This document shows, piece by piece, positions 34,668 to 45,857 of a DNA stretch of 64,000 nucleotides. Below the pieces are notes generated by a model, which was given only the letters and a program-made list of their open reading frames with translations, ran no database searches and was not told the DNA's origin. Location of the stretch: the NCBI GenBank assembly GCA_963693285.1, contig OY848919.1:7001461-7065460 (forward strand), written 5' to 3'. This stretch comes from Xestospongia muta. Its lineage: Eukaryota > Porifera > Demospongiae > Haplosclerida > Petrosiidae. The position numbers and the translations under genes are program-made. The first letter of the stretch is position 1, and every line of letters starts with the position of its first letter.

Positions 34668-35066
34668 TAGTTAGTGATTTAAAAGCAAAGGATTGGTTTA
34701 GTTGTTAATTTGTTTCACAAGAAAATTATAAAATTTGTGTCAATGCAAATACATGCATGCAGCATGTACAAATGACCACACCCACTGGCCATTATATCGA
34801 GTGCACTTGACACATTGTTGGTTCAATTAGGTCCTAAAATTGTGTCTGCATTATGGTATATTGAGGGTCTGGATTTCAAAGGTTCATTTTACACTGATTT
34901 GATGGGAAAAGCATTCGGGACCAATGAAGCTCTCCGCATTATCGTGGGTGTACACATTTCAGAGGTGTCCAGAGTGGGAGGTTCCACTGTATGGTCTTTG
35001 TTTTTCTCAAATGCTCTGATGTGGAGTCTATGTGACAACTTATTAGAATCTTCCATTGTTCTTTAG
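34668..35066. other. Tigger flank with terminal motif
   Basis: GGTTCCACTGTA at 34982-34993 repeats the Tigger-type end seen at 31562-31573, preceded by a related gaggtgtccagagtgggag phrase. This is probably the 5' end of the minus-strand Tigger copy 2. The 83-aa open frame through it is unlikely to be a gene. Confidence 0.45.
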
Positions 35067-36428
35067 AAAATTAAACCTTAAACGGCAGTTATCCTATACA
35101 TATAGGTTGATAAATTAATAAGCTTAGAAAGTCACATCAAACCTGATTCTTCCTCTGCATATAGTACAAGTTTCCATTCTCATCAATTAACATTTCGATT
35201 TTTTAATGATCGCACACTTTCTGCTTTATGTGCAATTTGGATACCTCCCTGCTGCGATATGTGTGTACACTTGCTCAACAAGCTCAATCTCCATCAGGAT
35301 CTTGAGATATTAAAATGTGTTGTCATGCGCAGACTGTAGTGGACTAATTTTTTTATCCCCGGACTGAAAAGTTAATGTTACCAGATCTTTTTTATGGCCT
35401 GCCGGGTCGGTTTTATCAGAACAATTTTTTAACATGACACAAGTTTTATTATATATTGCACTGGCTTTTATTTCTCTTAAAAGTGAACGCTCAAATGTAA
35501 AAGCAGGATCTTCTTTTTGACAGGATAGACTATTCCATCAGCAGAAATTTCAAAGACACCAACTTGACACATTAAGTGTTCTTTATTTGTGTAGCACTAA
35601 ATGTAAGCCACTAATAATTGGCCAACTATTGATCCCTCCTCAATTAGAATGTGGTTTAAAAATCACTTCCTTCTTGAAAACAAAATAATTAATGTTGAAG
35701 GAGTTCATTTAGGGCTACCAGTGTTAAGTTGCCTCATTTTTCATTTAGCTTAATAATGACTAAACTAGCTTCTTCTACTGACTTCTTTTGATAGTATTTC
35801 TTGAACAGTACTTTTAAGATGATGTTGTTACCAGTTACATCCTTGCAGATAAGTTGAACATAAGGGTAATGGAGAGATGTGAAAAGGTCTCTCACCATAA
35901 ATACATAAATGGAATTGGCTAAAGGTAGAGACTAGCTGACATTAGACTCATCTAATGATCTTTCAAACTACATGTACAAATAGTTATAATTAATGTCATA
36001 AATATTACAAATAAATTACAGCTATTCTAATTATAGTGCAACCAGCCATGAACTTCCAATTTTTTGCAAAGTAGTCACAAAGTGGATTTTGATACTTGTT
36101 TTAATTGCTAATGTAATGAGACTTTGTATTCCAGTTGCCATAGTCACAAGCGTCCAAACCATTTTGGGTGTAGCTTAATAAAAATGACCACACCCACTTA
36201 TTATCGGTTTTTATTCAATTTTTAACTTTTAATATGTACTGTATAGTCTTCAAGAGAATGTGCATTTCATTATATTTATTTAATAGCATTTACTTTATGA
36301 ACTTTGTGAATTTAATATCGATTCTGAAAATCATATGTAGTCACTCAATAATAACCTCACACACACATGTTTGAGGGAATTGAAAGTATGTTTGTAGGTC
36401 TAGAAAAGTACCAGAGTGGATATTGAAA
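35067..36428. other. Non-coding, nothing recognised
   Basis: I read both strands without finding a conserved motif, inverted ends or a usable frame. The density of stops suggests old, decayed sequence. Confidence 0.45.
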
Positions 36429-38252
36429 TTATGCATTCAAAGGTGAGAAGAGGGTGTCATTGTCTCTCTGAAATACTTCAATGTGACTTATTGCTTTCTT
36501 GTAATCTTTAACCAGCTTTTCCAAATCTGATCCTCCAGGAACACCTTCTAAGTAGGCAAACATGTACTGTCTTACTTTGGAAAAGTAGTTTTGGATATTC
36601 TCTAGTGAAACGCTTTCCAGGGCAAGTGTTATGTACTTCCGCTGTGATACAATCGAATAATTACAGTAAGCTTTAGTGTATCTTTTGGATTGGGTCCAAA
36701 CTCTTTCAATCGGGTTTAGTTCACAATGATACTTAGGAAACAAATATACTGTATCACCTTTTCCTTCTAAATATCTTTCAATCTTCAATTTTTCCTTTTT
36801 GAAGTCATCATGGTGTGAAAGAATTGCTCTCATTTCAGATGCTCCTAATCCTTTCATATTTATACCCCTTTCTTCCAGAGCCAATTGTAAACCTTTTGGT
36901 ACACTAAGAGAAAAATTCATCTTTTAAACCTACCTATTCCAAATCCATCCCTCATCACATGTTGCTTTCCTCCTGGCTTCACACTCATAGCATTAACTAA
37001 CATCTAAGGCATCGTGTGGCATTGCTACGTGGCAGCTGCTATGATCAAATATCCAGACATGTTTCCATCCATTAGAACTTGAGTATTTAATTTCATCAAT
37101 TTGTAAGCCTTTTCTATCTGAACATGAATTTGTCACTAGTCCAGTATCCTTCTCTAGCTTTACCATATTCAAGAAATTCTCAAGACACCAGCTTGGCATT
37201 TGAATCATTTTCCAGCTCTTTTTGTTACTCTTCTTCAGTCAATTGCAAGTAGTCAATCTTCTCATCAATGAAGTCTGAAACTATTATGCCAGCACCCCTT
37301 GACTTTGGTTTTTAAACTTTTGTATCCTTCATTGCCCACAAAGTGGGTTGATCTTCATTGATTGAAAAGTGCTTTCATCATGAAAAAAATTACTGTCTTG
37401 CTATGTACTTCTTCTGATGGACATTGAAGATAATGTGGCAAAGCCAATTTAGCCTGATCTTTTGGGGCATTTGATGAGTTCAGAAAGCCCAAAGCTACCA
37501 TTATTCGCAAAAACCTTTTATGATATTTCACAATTTCTTGACATTTGTGACTGTCTACAAAAGCACCTTTCTTGGCTCTCACAACAGCAAATCCCATCTG
37601 GTCCATCCATGTACATGCTGTTTCATGTGATATTTTCCTGGGGAATCCAGGTTCCAATGTTTGATTGGGAAGGAAATGTTCATTGACCCATTGGCAAAAC
37701 TTGGCTATAGTCAGGTTAGGTTGTCCCTTAACTGATGGATTAGACCTGATGTATTGCTCAGCCTTCTTATTTAAATCTTCATTCCTGTAATGTCCTTCCT
37801 TACTCTCTGGGATCTCACCAGTCTCAAAGAACTTTGCTTTCCACTTTCGTATTGTACAATCCGACTTGCCAATCATAATGCCTGTAATTTCAGCTGCCTC
37901 AGCTTCCTTCTTCTGTAACAGAGTACTCAGTTGGAAAGTTAAAAAAGACCAAGGGATATCAGATCATTTTGCTCAAGTTGGCCCACCCAATTCTCACAGA
38001 AAGTTAAGTCAGATTTTATACTATTGTCATTTGAGAATGATGCATTTACCTCTTCATTGTCTGTATTGAGTTCTTATAGTGAAGTATCAGACATCCTGAG
38101 CTAATCCTCAATCTCCAAATTATTGGTAGTCTCCATTGACAGATTCATCAATGATGCTGACTCTTCCAACGGCTGATTCCTTTCTTGAAGTCTTCTTCTG
38201 GCTTTTATCAAACTTTCTTGGCACTGTTTTCTTTGTTTAGACTTAGGAGGCA
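36429..38252 (-). pseudogene. Tc1/mariner-like transposase, degenerate
   Basis: The minus-strand start MPPKSKQRKQ at 38252 leads through broken N-terminal sequence to a helix-turn-helix stretch (SDCTIRKWKAKF) at the head of the 173-aa frame 37876-37355. That frame continues with NLTIAKFCQW and FPRKISHETA. The first catalytic Asp (FHDEST) lies in a shifted frame after a poly-T run near 37380. The second is in WIFDHSSCH near 37040. The Glu is in HCELNPIERVW near 36720, followed by an intact C-terminus (MFAYLEG...). The 163-aa frame 36920-36429 has no break. The large family with this C-terminus is common in cnidarians and sponges, to my general knowledge; its formal name is uncertain. Dead copy: at least three breaks. 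Confidence 0.8.
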
Positions 38253-39195
38253 TTTAAAAAGAGATAAACTTGGCGTTAGTCAAAGTGTGAATCTTCACCC
38301 GGTTAACCATGTGGGTATCATATATGATGTCATACTCATATAAATTTTAAATGTATGATGTCATAGATGGCCTAAATAAGTCAATTAAGTGAAAATAGTA
38401 CAAACAAATGATGATCATTAATATTAAATATATCATTTAAAAGTTGTGCAAGATAAACAAATTGATGCAAAAATCAAGAATATTGGATGCTGTTTACACA
38501 AGTTACAGCCTGAAGTAGGTTTTGGAAGTACATGTCTGGTTGCACTATACCTTCAATAATTGATTGTTAACATCTCCAAGAGATATAAACCAATTAAAGG
38601 ACCAGTGTGTTTATCATATACTGAGTCTTCTTTGATGTGTATTTCATCAGTTAATATGCAAACATGTTTTGCCAGTCCTCAAGGTGATAGTAATTGGCAG
38701 CTCTAATTAAATCATTGTCAACTTCATTTGAAAGTTTGCAGGATGATTTTATGTAGTGTGTACATTGTGAAGGCAGCTTTAATATGGAAGATGTCCTCAA
38801 AGTTTCATATGCTCCACTTGACAGATGTTGTAAAAGACATCATTTAATTATTAATAGGACCACCTCATTGACTTTGGATCAGAATATGATGCTACTTTTT
38901 GTTGTTGTTCCCAAAATATTATTTGAAAGGAATCCTTTGCGTAAGTATCATGTGTTTGTTTATTATACTTTTTTTAACAACAACATAGTACAACATAGTA
39001 CAATAACATAGTACAATAATAACTAGTTATAGTGGTGGTATCCAGCATACTCACAAACTAATATAGTAATTTTAGTACAGAAGATAGGAAAAGAAAAGTG
39101 AAGGTGTCAATCAGCCACTCTCCCTTCAGAGAGGGCCCGATCCAATGTATTGAGATAAGAAAAAATGGGTTTGTGATATGATGAACAAGCTCATT
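38253..39195. other. Non-coding, nothing recognised
   Basis: AT-rich, with a short (ATAGTACAAC)-like duplication near 38985-39015. No gene or element end is visible. Confidence 0.45.
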
Positions 39196-40095
39196 GTAAA
39201 GATAGAATAGCAGATCTAAGAAGAGAAAAAGATAGTCGGCACCGAATATAGTTTAAGATGTGTGAATAAGGTATTTTAAGATGATCTGACAATTTGGAAA
39301 CTAAACTTTTGTAGAAGGTGGTAGCTACAGATCCCATCCCACCAGCAGTTGTGAATACCAGAGGTGTGAAAGTTCCATGCTAAAATACTGTCTTATTTTC
39401 TCTTGTTCATTTCTCCTATGGGATGCTTTGTGTGTCGATCTGAAGTAAGTGGTGGAAAATGGATTATAAACTCTAACATCAAAAAAAGCTCTATCAGATG
39501 GAGACCAGACATTAAGAACAGCTATATCCACACGTGCATTGTCTTCTCTATTACTAGATTGATGTGATAAATGTTCCCTGGTAAGTGGCTGAAGGAGAGG
39601 TTCAATTAGAACATTTGAGCTGGTTTCGGTTTTTGCAGTAATATTACTCAGCTCATTATGACAAATGGAAGGGAACCCACCACACTTACAATTCATGGCA
39701 TGGTCAATATTAAAGGAGGAGCCACATATGCAATGAGAGGGAAGATGAGGAGGGGTCCAGCCATATCTAAGGCAAATTGCATCTATAAATGCTCCCTTGT
39801 GTAAAGAAAAGACATGGTTCAGCTATAGGCAGAGCTGTCAGCCATGAAGAAGCACCTTTCTCACTAGCAACCACAAGGCATTGTTTAAGAGACGAATCAG
39901 AGAAAGACTCGTACAAGTCGGAGAAGAGTCTATTAACATGAGCTTGGTGGTTTGATTTCACTTTGTTTTTTCATATTACTTGTAATATTCAAAACTAGAT
40001 TAACAAGATAGTATACTGGAATGTTCTTTGATTTCTGAAGAAGATTCAATCCTAGCAGATAGCTCCACCCTGAGCTCTGGCAATTCCAGCTCCAC
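39196..40095 (-). pseudogene. C-terminal part of a non-LTR-type RT ORF
   Basis: Minus-strand frames read RLFSDLYESFSDSS, then ASSWLTALPIAE near 39840, a Cys/His module (CICGSSFNIDHAMNCKCGG) across 39720-39660, then RVDIAVLNVW and FFDVRVYNP near 39530-39470, and FYKSLVSKLSDH and RCRLSFSLLRSAI down to about 39196. This combination is the tail of a family of reverse-transcriptase ORFs in cnidarians, fish and sponges. The RxDI...DVRV part looks like a PD-(D/E)XK-type nuclease, which is inference. The RT domain itself is absent. Frameshifts occur near 39700 and 39360. Confidence 0.65.
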
Positions 40096-40100
40096 CTTGA

Positions 40101-40500
40101 AAACCAGTGGACTAATGTGGCCATTTTGCTTTGTTGCCTTTCTGTTTTGTTGAAATGTTGATTTCTTGAAAAAATATGATGAAAAATTGACAAAACACCT
40201 ACTTTATAACATAGCAGGGATCCAACATTTCAGGAAATCGAGAAGTCAACATCACAGGTATTCAACAATTCAACATTGCAGGTATTCAACAATTCCACAT
40301 TGCAGAGATTCAACAATTCCACATTGCAGGGATTCAGCAATTCAAAGTAGCAAGGACTCAACAATTCCATATTACAGGTATTCAAGAATTCGACAATGCA
40401 GAAATTCACCTACTCAAGATAGCAATAATTCAATAAATGAACAATTTAGCAAAGCAACAGTTCAGCAAACCAACAATTCGATAAATATAAAATTCTGAAA
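40101..40500 (+). repeat. Left inverted end of two-gene transposon
   Basis: This matches the inverse of 42645-42931 and, in the same orientation, 62326-62630. Between about 40260 and 40427 it contains seven copies of a 24-bp unit (like attcaacaattccacattgc plus four more bases). The other ends have about two copies. The 110-aa frame across it simply translates these units. Confidence 0.8.
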
Positions 40501-40711
40501 TCAAAATTTAACATAACAGATATTAGGAAGTTAACATTCAAACTTAGCAGGAATTCATCAATGCAGCCATTTGACTTACCAACAGTTCAGCAAAGCAATA
40601 ATTCAACAAATCAACAAATTAACAAATCAACAACTGTACAAGCAGAAATTTGGCAAACTATATTTATATGAAATTTTGTAGTTAATTTTTATTCTAATAA
40701 TTATAATTAAA

Positions 40712-41969
40712 ATGGAGAAAGTGGACAAAGATCTTGTGGAATCATGAATTAAACAAGGACATTCTTATCGGTTGATAAGTCATAAGCTAATACATTGTTA
40801 CCCAAATATAAGGCAAGGATTGTCTGGTAGGAGCGTGAGAAGATTTTGTGATAAACACAACATTAAAAGGCCGTCATCTAATGAAATTGATGAAGTAGTC
40901 AGTGATGCAGTTGAGGAGGTAAAACAATTATTTTTTCGCATTATCTCAAAATTGATTATAGGTTGGTGAGGTATATGGACGTAAAATGATGAAAGGGTAT
41001 CTGGAGTCACAAGGAATGAAGATAGGTGAACATAGCATTGGAGCATCATTAAAAAGGGTGGCTCCAGAGAGTCATGAAGGACGAAGACAAGATACAATCA
41101 ACAAGTCTAATCCGATTCCATACAAAGCCAATTATTTTGGTCATAAGCTTCACTTTGACCAAACTGAGAAATTGATACGTTATGGCGTTACACATGTAAT
41201 ATCAGTTGATGGTTTTTCAGAATGATTGTGTCTCATGTTACAATGCCTATAAAGAACAATCTAGTGATATATAAAAGGGTTTATAGGTAATGTAGTGCCC
41301 ATGACAAGTACATTAATTTTATTTGTTAACAGGGAGGCTGTGACTAGGCATGGATTATGGGATCAAATTAGAGTTGATCATGGGAAAGAGTTTTATATAG
41401 TACTTTTTATTCATAGTAAGCTCAGGCATCATTTTGGACAAAGACATGTTACTGCATACTATCAAACTCCTTCCACACAGGTAAATAAGCAATTGCTCCA
41501 GAAGTGTTAGTTATGGGATGACAATACTTTTACAGAATTTAACAGTTGAGAGATTATGGCCACAAGTGAATTCCAGAGTGAACTGTCCAATTAAGCGGAT
41601 ATTAGTGAAAATGGAAGAAGATGAAGTGATTGATATTTTAGATCCTGTAACTCTTTTTGTGTGTCTTTCATCACTATCAATACGTCAGCAATTGGAATGG
41701 AAAGATTTGTAGCTGCATGGAATTGCCACTCCATTTCAGGTACTATTAATGTATTTTACAACTTCACTATTCAACATGCACATACAGGCAAAGGAATTCC
41801 AAATGTTCTTGCCCAGGATTTATCACACATCACTGTAATTCCAGCCGTGGCCATCCCTGAAACTTCTTCTGCTGTTGCTGAATATGAAAGAGATCAAGGC
41901 CAGCTGACATACTTCACTCCATATGGTGTTGATCCATTGCAAGACAGGCCTGACCTTCCAGCTAAATGA
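40712..41969 (+). pseudogene. rve-type DDE integrase gene with small introns
   Basis: ATG 40712 opens MEKVDKDLVES, with a TGA at the twelfth codon. An HTH-like N-terminus (LSGRSVRRFCDKHNI) follows. Introns are 43 bp at 40919-40961, about 47 bp near 41287-41333 and about 48 bp near 41739-41787, all GT-AG. Catalytic candidates are D in ISVDGFS near 41210, D in RVDHGKEF near 41375 and E in VERLWPQV near 41545. The C-terminus contains GMERFVAAWN, then GIPNVLAQ, and ends PLQDRPDLPAK. A frameshift follows the first Asp and another precedes the Glu. The fold is that of retroviral-type integrases but there is no RT nearby, so it should act as a DNA transposase. All three catalytic residues are present in this dead copy. 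Confidence 0.78.
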
Positions 41970-42019
41970 GACCAACTTTTTTATTCACAAGGCTTTTCAT
42001 ATGACACCATTTTAAGAGA

Positions 42020-42474
42020 TTGATTGTTTTTTGAGTTCTCTATCAGAAAATTTATGTATTTCTATAACCTTACGCCATTCTTTTTCAGTTTGCTTAGGTG
42101 ATACTTCTTGCTTATCAGATGGATTTTTTTCAAAGAACTACGCTCGTTTTGAAACAGGGTTGCATTTTGTTGACCACGTTACTTGTGCTGGAATTGATGG
42201 TCATTGAAGAAACTGCACTAGATGATTGACCCTGTACTAATGGGCTCACAGAAGCTGGCTCTCCATCAACCTCGTACTCGGTAAACTCATCCAGACCAGT
42301 AAAAATACCTGACTCATCAGGTGTCTCAACAGTTCCATCTTCAGGAGACAGCAATATAATGCTGTCTGGGAATAAGCTAAATATTTTACCAATCAACTTG
42401 ATTGTCAGGTGATCTGGCTTGAGTTTAATCTTCCTCTCCTGGTATGTTAAAGAATATACCTCCATTATCTTCAT
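42020..42474 (-). pseudogene. Coiled-coil partner gene, truncated left-arm copy
   Basis: The minus strand from the ATG at 42465 reads MEVYSLTYQERKIKLK, then SLFPDSIILLSPEDGT and an acidic DEFTEYEVDGE stretch. It is nearly identical to the plus-strand gene at 62803. It carries a one-base insertion before codon NKMQP (frame lost by 42130). The homology ends abruptly at 42020, where the last 0.75 kb or more of the gene is missing. It converges on the integrase gene that ends at 41969. Confidence 0.75.
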
Positions 42475-42644
42475 TGCAAACTCACAAAGAGCAAACAGAG
42501 AGTTTAAACACTAGCAACACAGAAATCTCTTATTGGAATCGTGACCGTATATTAAAATTTATACATAAATTTATTATCAATTGACATAAATATTGATTTC
42601 ACAGTGTGCTTTGGTGCACACGCACAGTACAGTTGCTGGATTGT

Positions 42645-42931
42645 TGGTTTGATTGCTGAATTTTACATTTATCTAATCATTGCTTTGCTGGACTGTTACT
42701 TTGATAAGTTGTTCATTTACAGAATTTCTGCTACGTTGAATTGCTGAATCCTTGCTATGTCGAATTGTTGAATACCTGTGATGTTGACTTCTTGATCTCC
42801 TGAAATGTTGGATTCCTGCTATGTTATAAAGTAGGACTTTTGTCAATTTTTCATCATATTTTTTCAAGAAGTCAACATTTCAACAAACCTGAAAGGCAAC
42901 AAAGCAAAATGGCCAGATTAGTCCACTGGTT
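42645..42931 (-). repeat. Right inverted end of two-gene transposon
   Basis: The reverse complement matches 40101 onward, base by base over most of the first 160 positions, then has only two of the 24-bp units. It lies directly upstream of the partner gene on the minus strand and so probably holds its promoter. Confidence 0.8.
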
Positions 42932-43179
42932 CTTGACCAACCAGCTCACTCCCAACTCCAGCTTTGGCTCTAGCCTACCTTCTCTTCCCCTTAGTGGTGG
43001 ACCACTACAAAATTCTACCAGTGATCAATGTAGGTAGATTTGGAATACACTTACTTTACATTTTGGTACATACATGTAATAAGATGAAATTTTATTACTA
43101 ACAAAGTAAATATATGCATAGCATGTTCTGTAAATAGACATCCTCATAAAATGATACATAAATTGAAAATTAGTATACA

Positions 43180-44640
43180 TTGACTAATATGAAATTTCCA
43201 CTAGGACACTCTGTCACATCTCTACCACACAACAGCCCAGATATGATGGGCAAATCTCCAGTTGATTTTTTCAACCTTCTTTTTAGCGAGTAAATCAAGG
43301 AAAATATATGGACAGAGACTACTAGATTTGCTGATCAGTATATACAAAAACATGCTGATTTTATAGCCAGTCATCCTAAAGCTAGAGTCCATGATTGGAT
43401 AAGACAGTCTATGACACTAAAGGAGGTGGATGCTTTACTCTCTATTATCATTGCTATGGGAATTGTTGGATACCCATCTATCAGGTATCAAATAGATTAT
43501 ATTAGGTAAAATTATTCCTTTTTTTTCTTTTAGAAGTTACTGGAGTCAAAAGTAGCCGTTTGCCAATACCAACCTCTCATCTATTATGTCTGGACATCAA
43601 TTTGAACTTGTAACAAAGTTTCTTTATCTCAACGACTCAGAAAATATACCTTCTCGTTACAGTTCAAGCTACAGTAGACTACAAAATTAGGCCATTTCTT
43701 GATGTACTACTAACCAACTTCAAAAAAAAACAACTATAAGCCATCATAACTTGTCAATTGATGAATCCATGATAAGTTTCAAGGGAAGACTTGGTTGGAA
43801 ACGAACATACCATCTACGTTGACAACTTTTACGTATCACCATCTCTTTTTACCGACTTGATCCAACTTGGATTTAAAGCTTGTGGAACTCTTAACCCTAA
43901 TAGACAAGGGATAACTTATTCATTTCAAACTCAAAAGCTCACAAAAGGAGAGATCTACTCAGAGCGAATAGACGACGATGCAATGCTGTGTCTGAAGTGG
44001 AAAGACAACCGGGAAGTATGTGTGCTTTCTACTTTTCATGATGACAGTGTCACTTCAAAGAAGAGACGAACGAAGCATTCTGTGGATGGGACAGAGGTCA
44101 TCAAAAAGCCAAAGGTTGTTAAAGGCTACAACCAGTATATGGGAGGTGTGGATAAATCAGATCAGCTCGTACTATACTATGGCTTTGCACATAGGAGGAT
44201 GAAATGGTGGGAAAGGACATTTTTTCACTTGATGGACCTCTGTCTTGTCAATGCTCACATATTATATAACAATCACGGCATAAGAAAGTTTACCCAACTA
44301 GAATTTCGAACTGAGGTTGGTAAAAGTCTGTTAAATGGCTTTCAAAGTCATGTCTCGCAGCATTTCATGTCTGTAGATTTACCTCTTCTCCTAACTGAAA
44401 GGCCGTTTCCAGAACCAATACCAAGCGACACACCACATGGAGGTCGTCCACAATGTAAAGTGTGCTGATCTAGAAAAAAAAGAGATCACAAACACAATAT
44501 CAATGTAAACAATGTAAAACACTGTTACATTTACACCCATGTTTTGAAATCTATCACACCACACCTCTTAGTCATTATCGAAATCATCAATCTTTCAAAT
44601 CATTTACATCACTTAGCTATCTCTCTCTAAAATCTCATAC
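43180..44640 (+). pseudogene. piggyBac transposase, left-arm copy
   Basis: Exon from about 43190 (MKFPLGHSVT-like start) to 43507, a small GT-AG intron near 43508-43532, then the core. IDESMISF near 43760 is the first Asp, YVDNFY near 43818 the second and YMGGVDKSDQ near 44136 the third. Relative to the right-arm copy, 178 bp are deleted at about 43785 at a six-base microhomology (AAGACT), removing the segment between the first two Asp. The 225-aa frame 43791-44468 keeps the C-terminal half. A TGA at about 44466 cuts off the Cys-rich tail (C-x2-C...C-x2-C...H). Other defects lie in 43560-43740. Confidence 0.9.
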
Positions 44641-45104
44641 TTACTGTCTAATATCAAGTACTATTTATATTCACTACTTATAATATAATATTAATAATTA
44701 TAATTAATTATATACTAATTACTATTCACTACTTATGCACTCAGGCTTTACTATCAAACCAACATTAACAACAATTATTATGATTATGATCGAGCCACAG
44801 ACTTCAAGCAATTACTACGCATACGAACGTTCTTCTCGTCATAAAACTTGTAAATACACATATCAAAATCTCAAAAGAGATCAGGAAACACTTTCACAAC
44901 AACAGACCTATCCAAAAAAAAGTAATATAGCTCCCCATAACACTACTAACCGTGGTACAATGACCGCATAACAAATAGGTTTAACGAACCTTCTTCTTCA
45001 AAACTTGTACACATGCACTTCAAATTATCAACAAAAGCAAGAAATCCTTGCACAACAATAGAACTGTTCAAACTAGTGCACGTACCACTCCAAAAGACAG
45101 AAAA
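44641..45104. other. Intergenic spacer with short direct repeats
   Basis: About 44825-44912 and 44985-45070 are imperfect direct repeats (gaacgttcttctcgtc... / gaaccttcttcttc..., each followed by a cacaacaa(t/c)agac/a phrase). The mirror copies lie at about 59870-60130. They may be regulatory or the decayed 3' end of the neighbouring gene. No frame is supported. Confidence 0.4.
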
Positions 45105-45790
45105 ACTGAGTAAAGGTCACCTCGAGCAAAACGTGCATAACGACGTAAATTGGCCACCCACAGGAAATGAAATGTTAATAATTTGATTATACGTGAAAGG
45201 ATTAACTTCTTAGACTTGAGAGCTGCATCGATTTCTGTACCGAAGTGTTTCGGTAATGGAAATGGTTTGGGAGTGGAATGGTATCGTTCTTCACTATTAT
45301 TTTCCTTTTCTTGTCTACATTTCCTGTTGATTTTTTAGCATCATCCTACATCTTCATCTAACATACAGCCTCTAGCTCGTTTACCAACTTCACATAATCA
45401 TCACCATCACTATTTATTGACATACCCGAACGACCAGTAGAGACATCACAAGCAGCTATATCGTGATCATCACCAGAGTAATGACTAGTTAGAGTAGTAT
45501 CTCCAGAAACTTGTGACCCAGCACAGCTAAGTGTCAAAGCCGCCGACAAAGTAGAGACATCTTCATCTTCAACTATTGACGTTTTAGGAGTGATGCATGG
45601 TGTAACTAGCTGTGGAGTTACAATCACTTTCAGTTTGTCTCTGTTACAAAGGACTGCTGTATCATGTAGTTTAATAAATTCGTTCCAATCTGTATTAAAC
45701 TTCTGAAAATATACGTTGATAGCAACATTCCCTTGAAATTAAAAAGTTTGCGAAAACGGTCTTCCAACTTTCACGATGATATTTCTTTCT
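45105..45790 (-). pseudogene. PB1-like TE-associated gene, left-arm copy
   Basis: The minus-strand mirror of the gene at 59143. The 5' part (45790-45630) is broken: near 45740 the frame over the FQKFNT motif is disturbed. From 45627 (MIVTPQLVTPC) it is open to 45358 with the Asp/Ser-rich linker. A downstream frame continues through PKHFGTEIDAAL and WVANLRRYARFARG to about 45080. It diverges from the C2H2 gene at 45858, with only about 70 bp between starts. Confidence 0.7.
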
Positions 45791-45857
45791 AGGTATGATA
45801 ACCATTATCGTGCCTTAATTACGAGAGGCGGGCCAGTGTGCATTAATTAGAGTTATC

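Larger units (their letters stand above)
40101..42931. mobile_element. Two-gene transposon with rve-type integrase, left copy
   Basis: The element begins AAACCAGTGGACTAAT and ends with the inverted form (ATTAGTCCACTGGTT). The direct repeat CTTGA directly flanks it at 40096-40100 and 42932-42936, a candidate 5-bp target duplication. Inverted ends of 290-400 bp carry 24-bp iterated repeats. Inside are two convergent genes: a DDE integrase (plus) and the 5' part of a coiled-coil partner (minus). The partner is cut off at 42020 compared with the copy at 62803. A second copy starts at 62326 and runs out of the window. The class is unresolved; Ginger-like elements are the nearest idea. Confidence 0.65.

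Noticed and set aside
34815..35066. 83-aa plus-strand open frame
   Set aside because: It overlaps the Tigger terminal sequence and contains its GGTTCCACTG end, so it is non-coding element DNA.
40260..40427. Regular 24-bp repeats considered as a CRISPR array
   Set aside because: Units are contiguous with no spacers, the DNA is eukaryotic and no cas genes are present.
40166..40498. 110-aa plus-strand frame with repeated YSTIPHCRDSTI-like segments; related frames at 42673-42867 and 62410-62754
   Set aside because: The 24-bp unit is a multiple of three, so the iterons give an open periodic frame. There is no conservation of the frame apart from the DNA repeat itself.
42910..43037. Short frame MARLVHWFLTNQL... 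considered as exon 1 of the left-arm piggyBac gene
   Set aside because: The first part lies inside the inverted end of the two-gene transposon and recurs in front of unrelated sequence at 40123, so it is better explained as the transposon end. Transcripts could overturn this.
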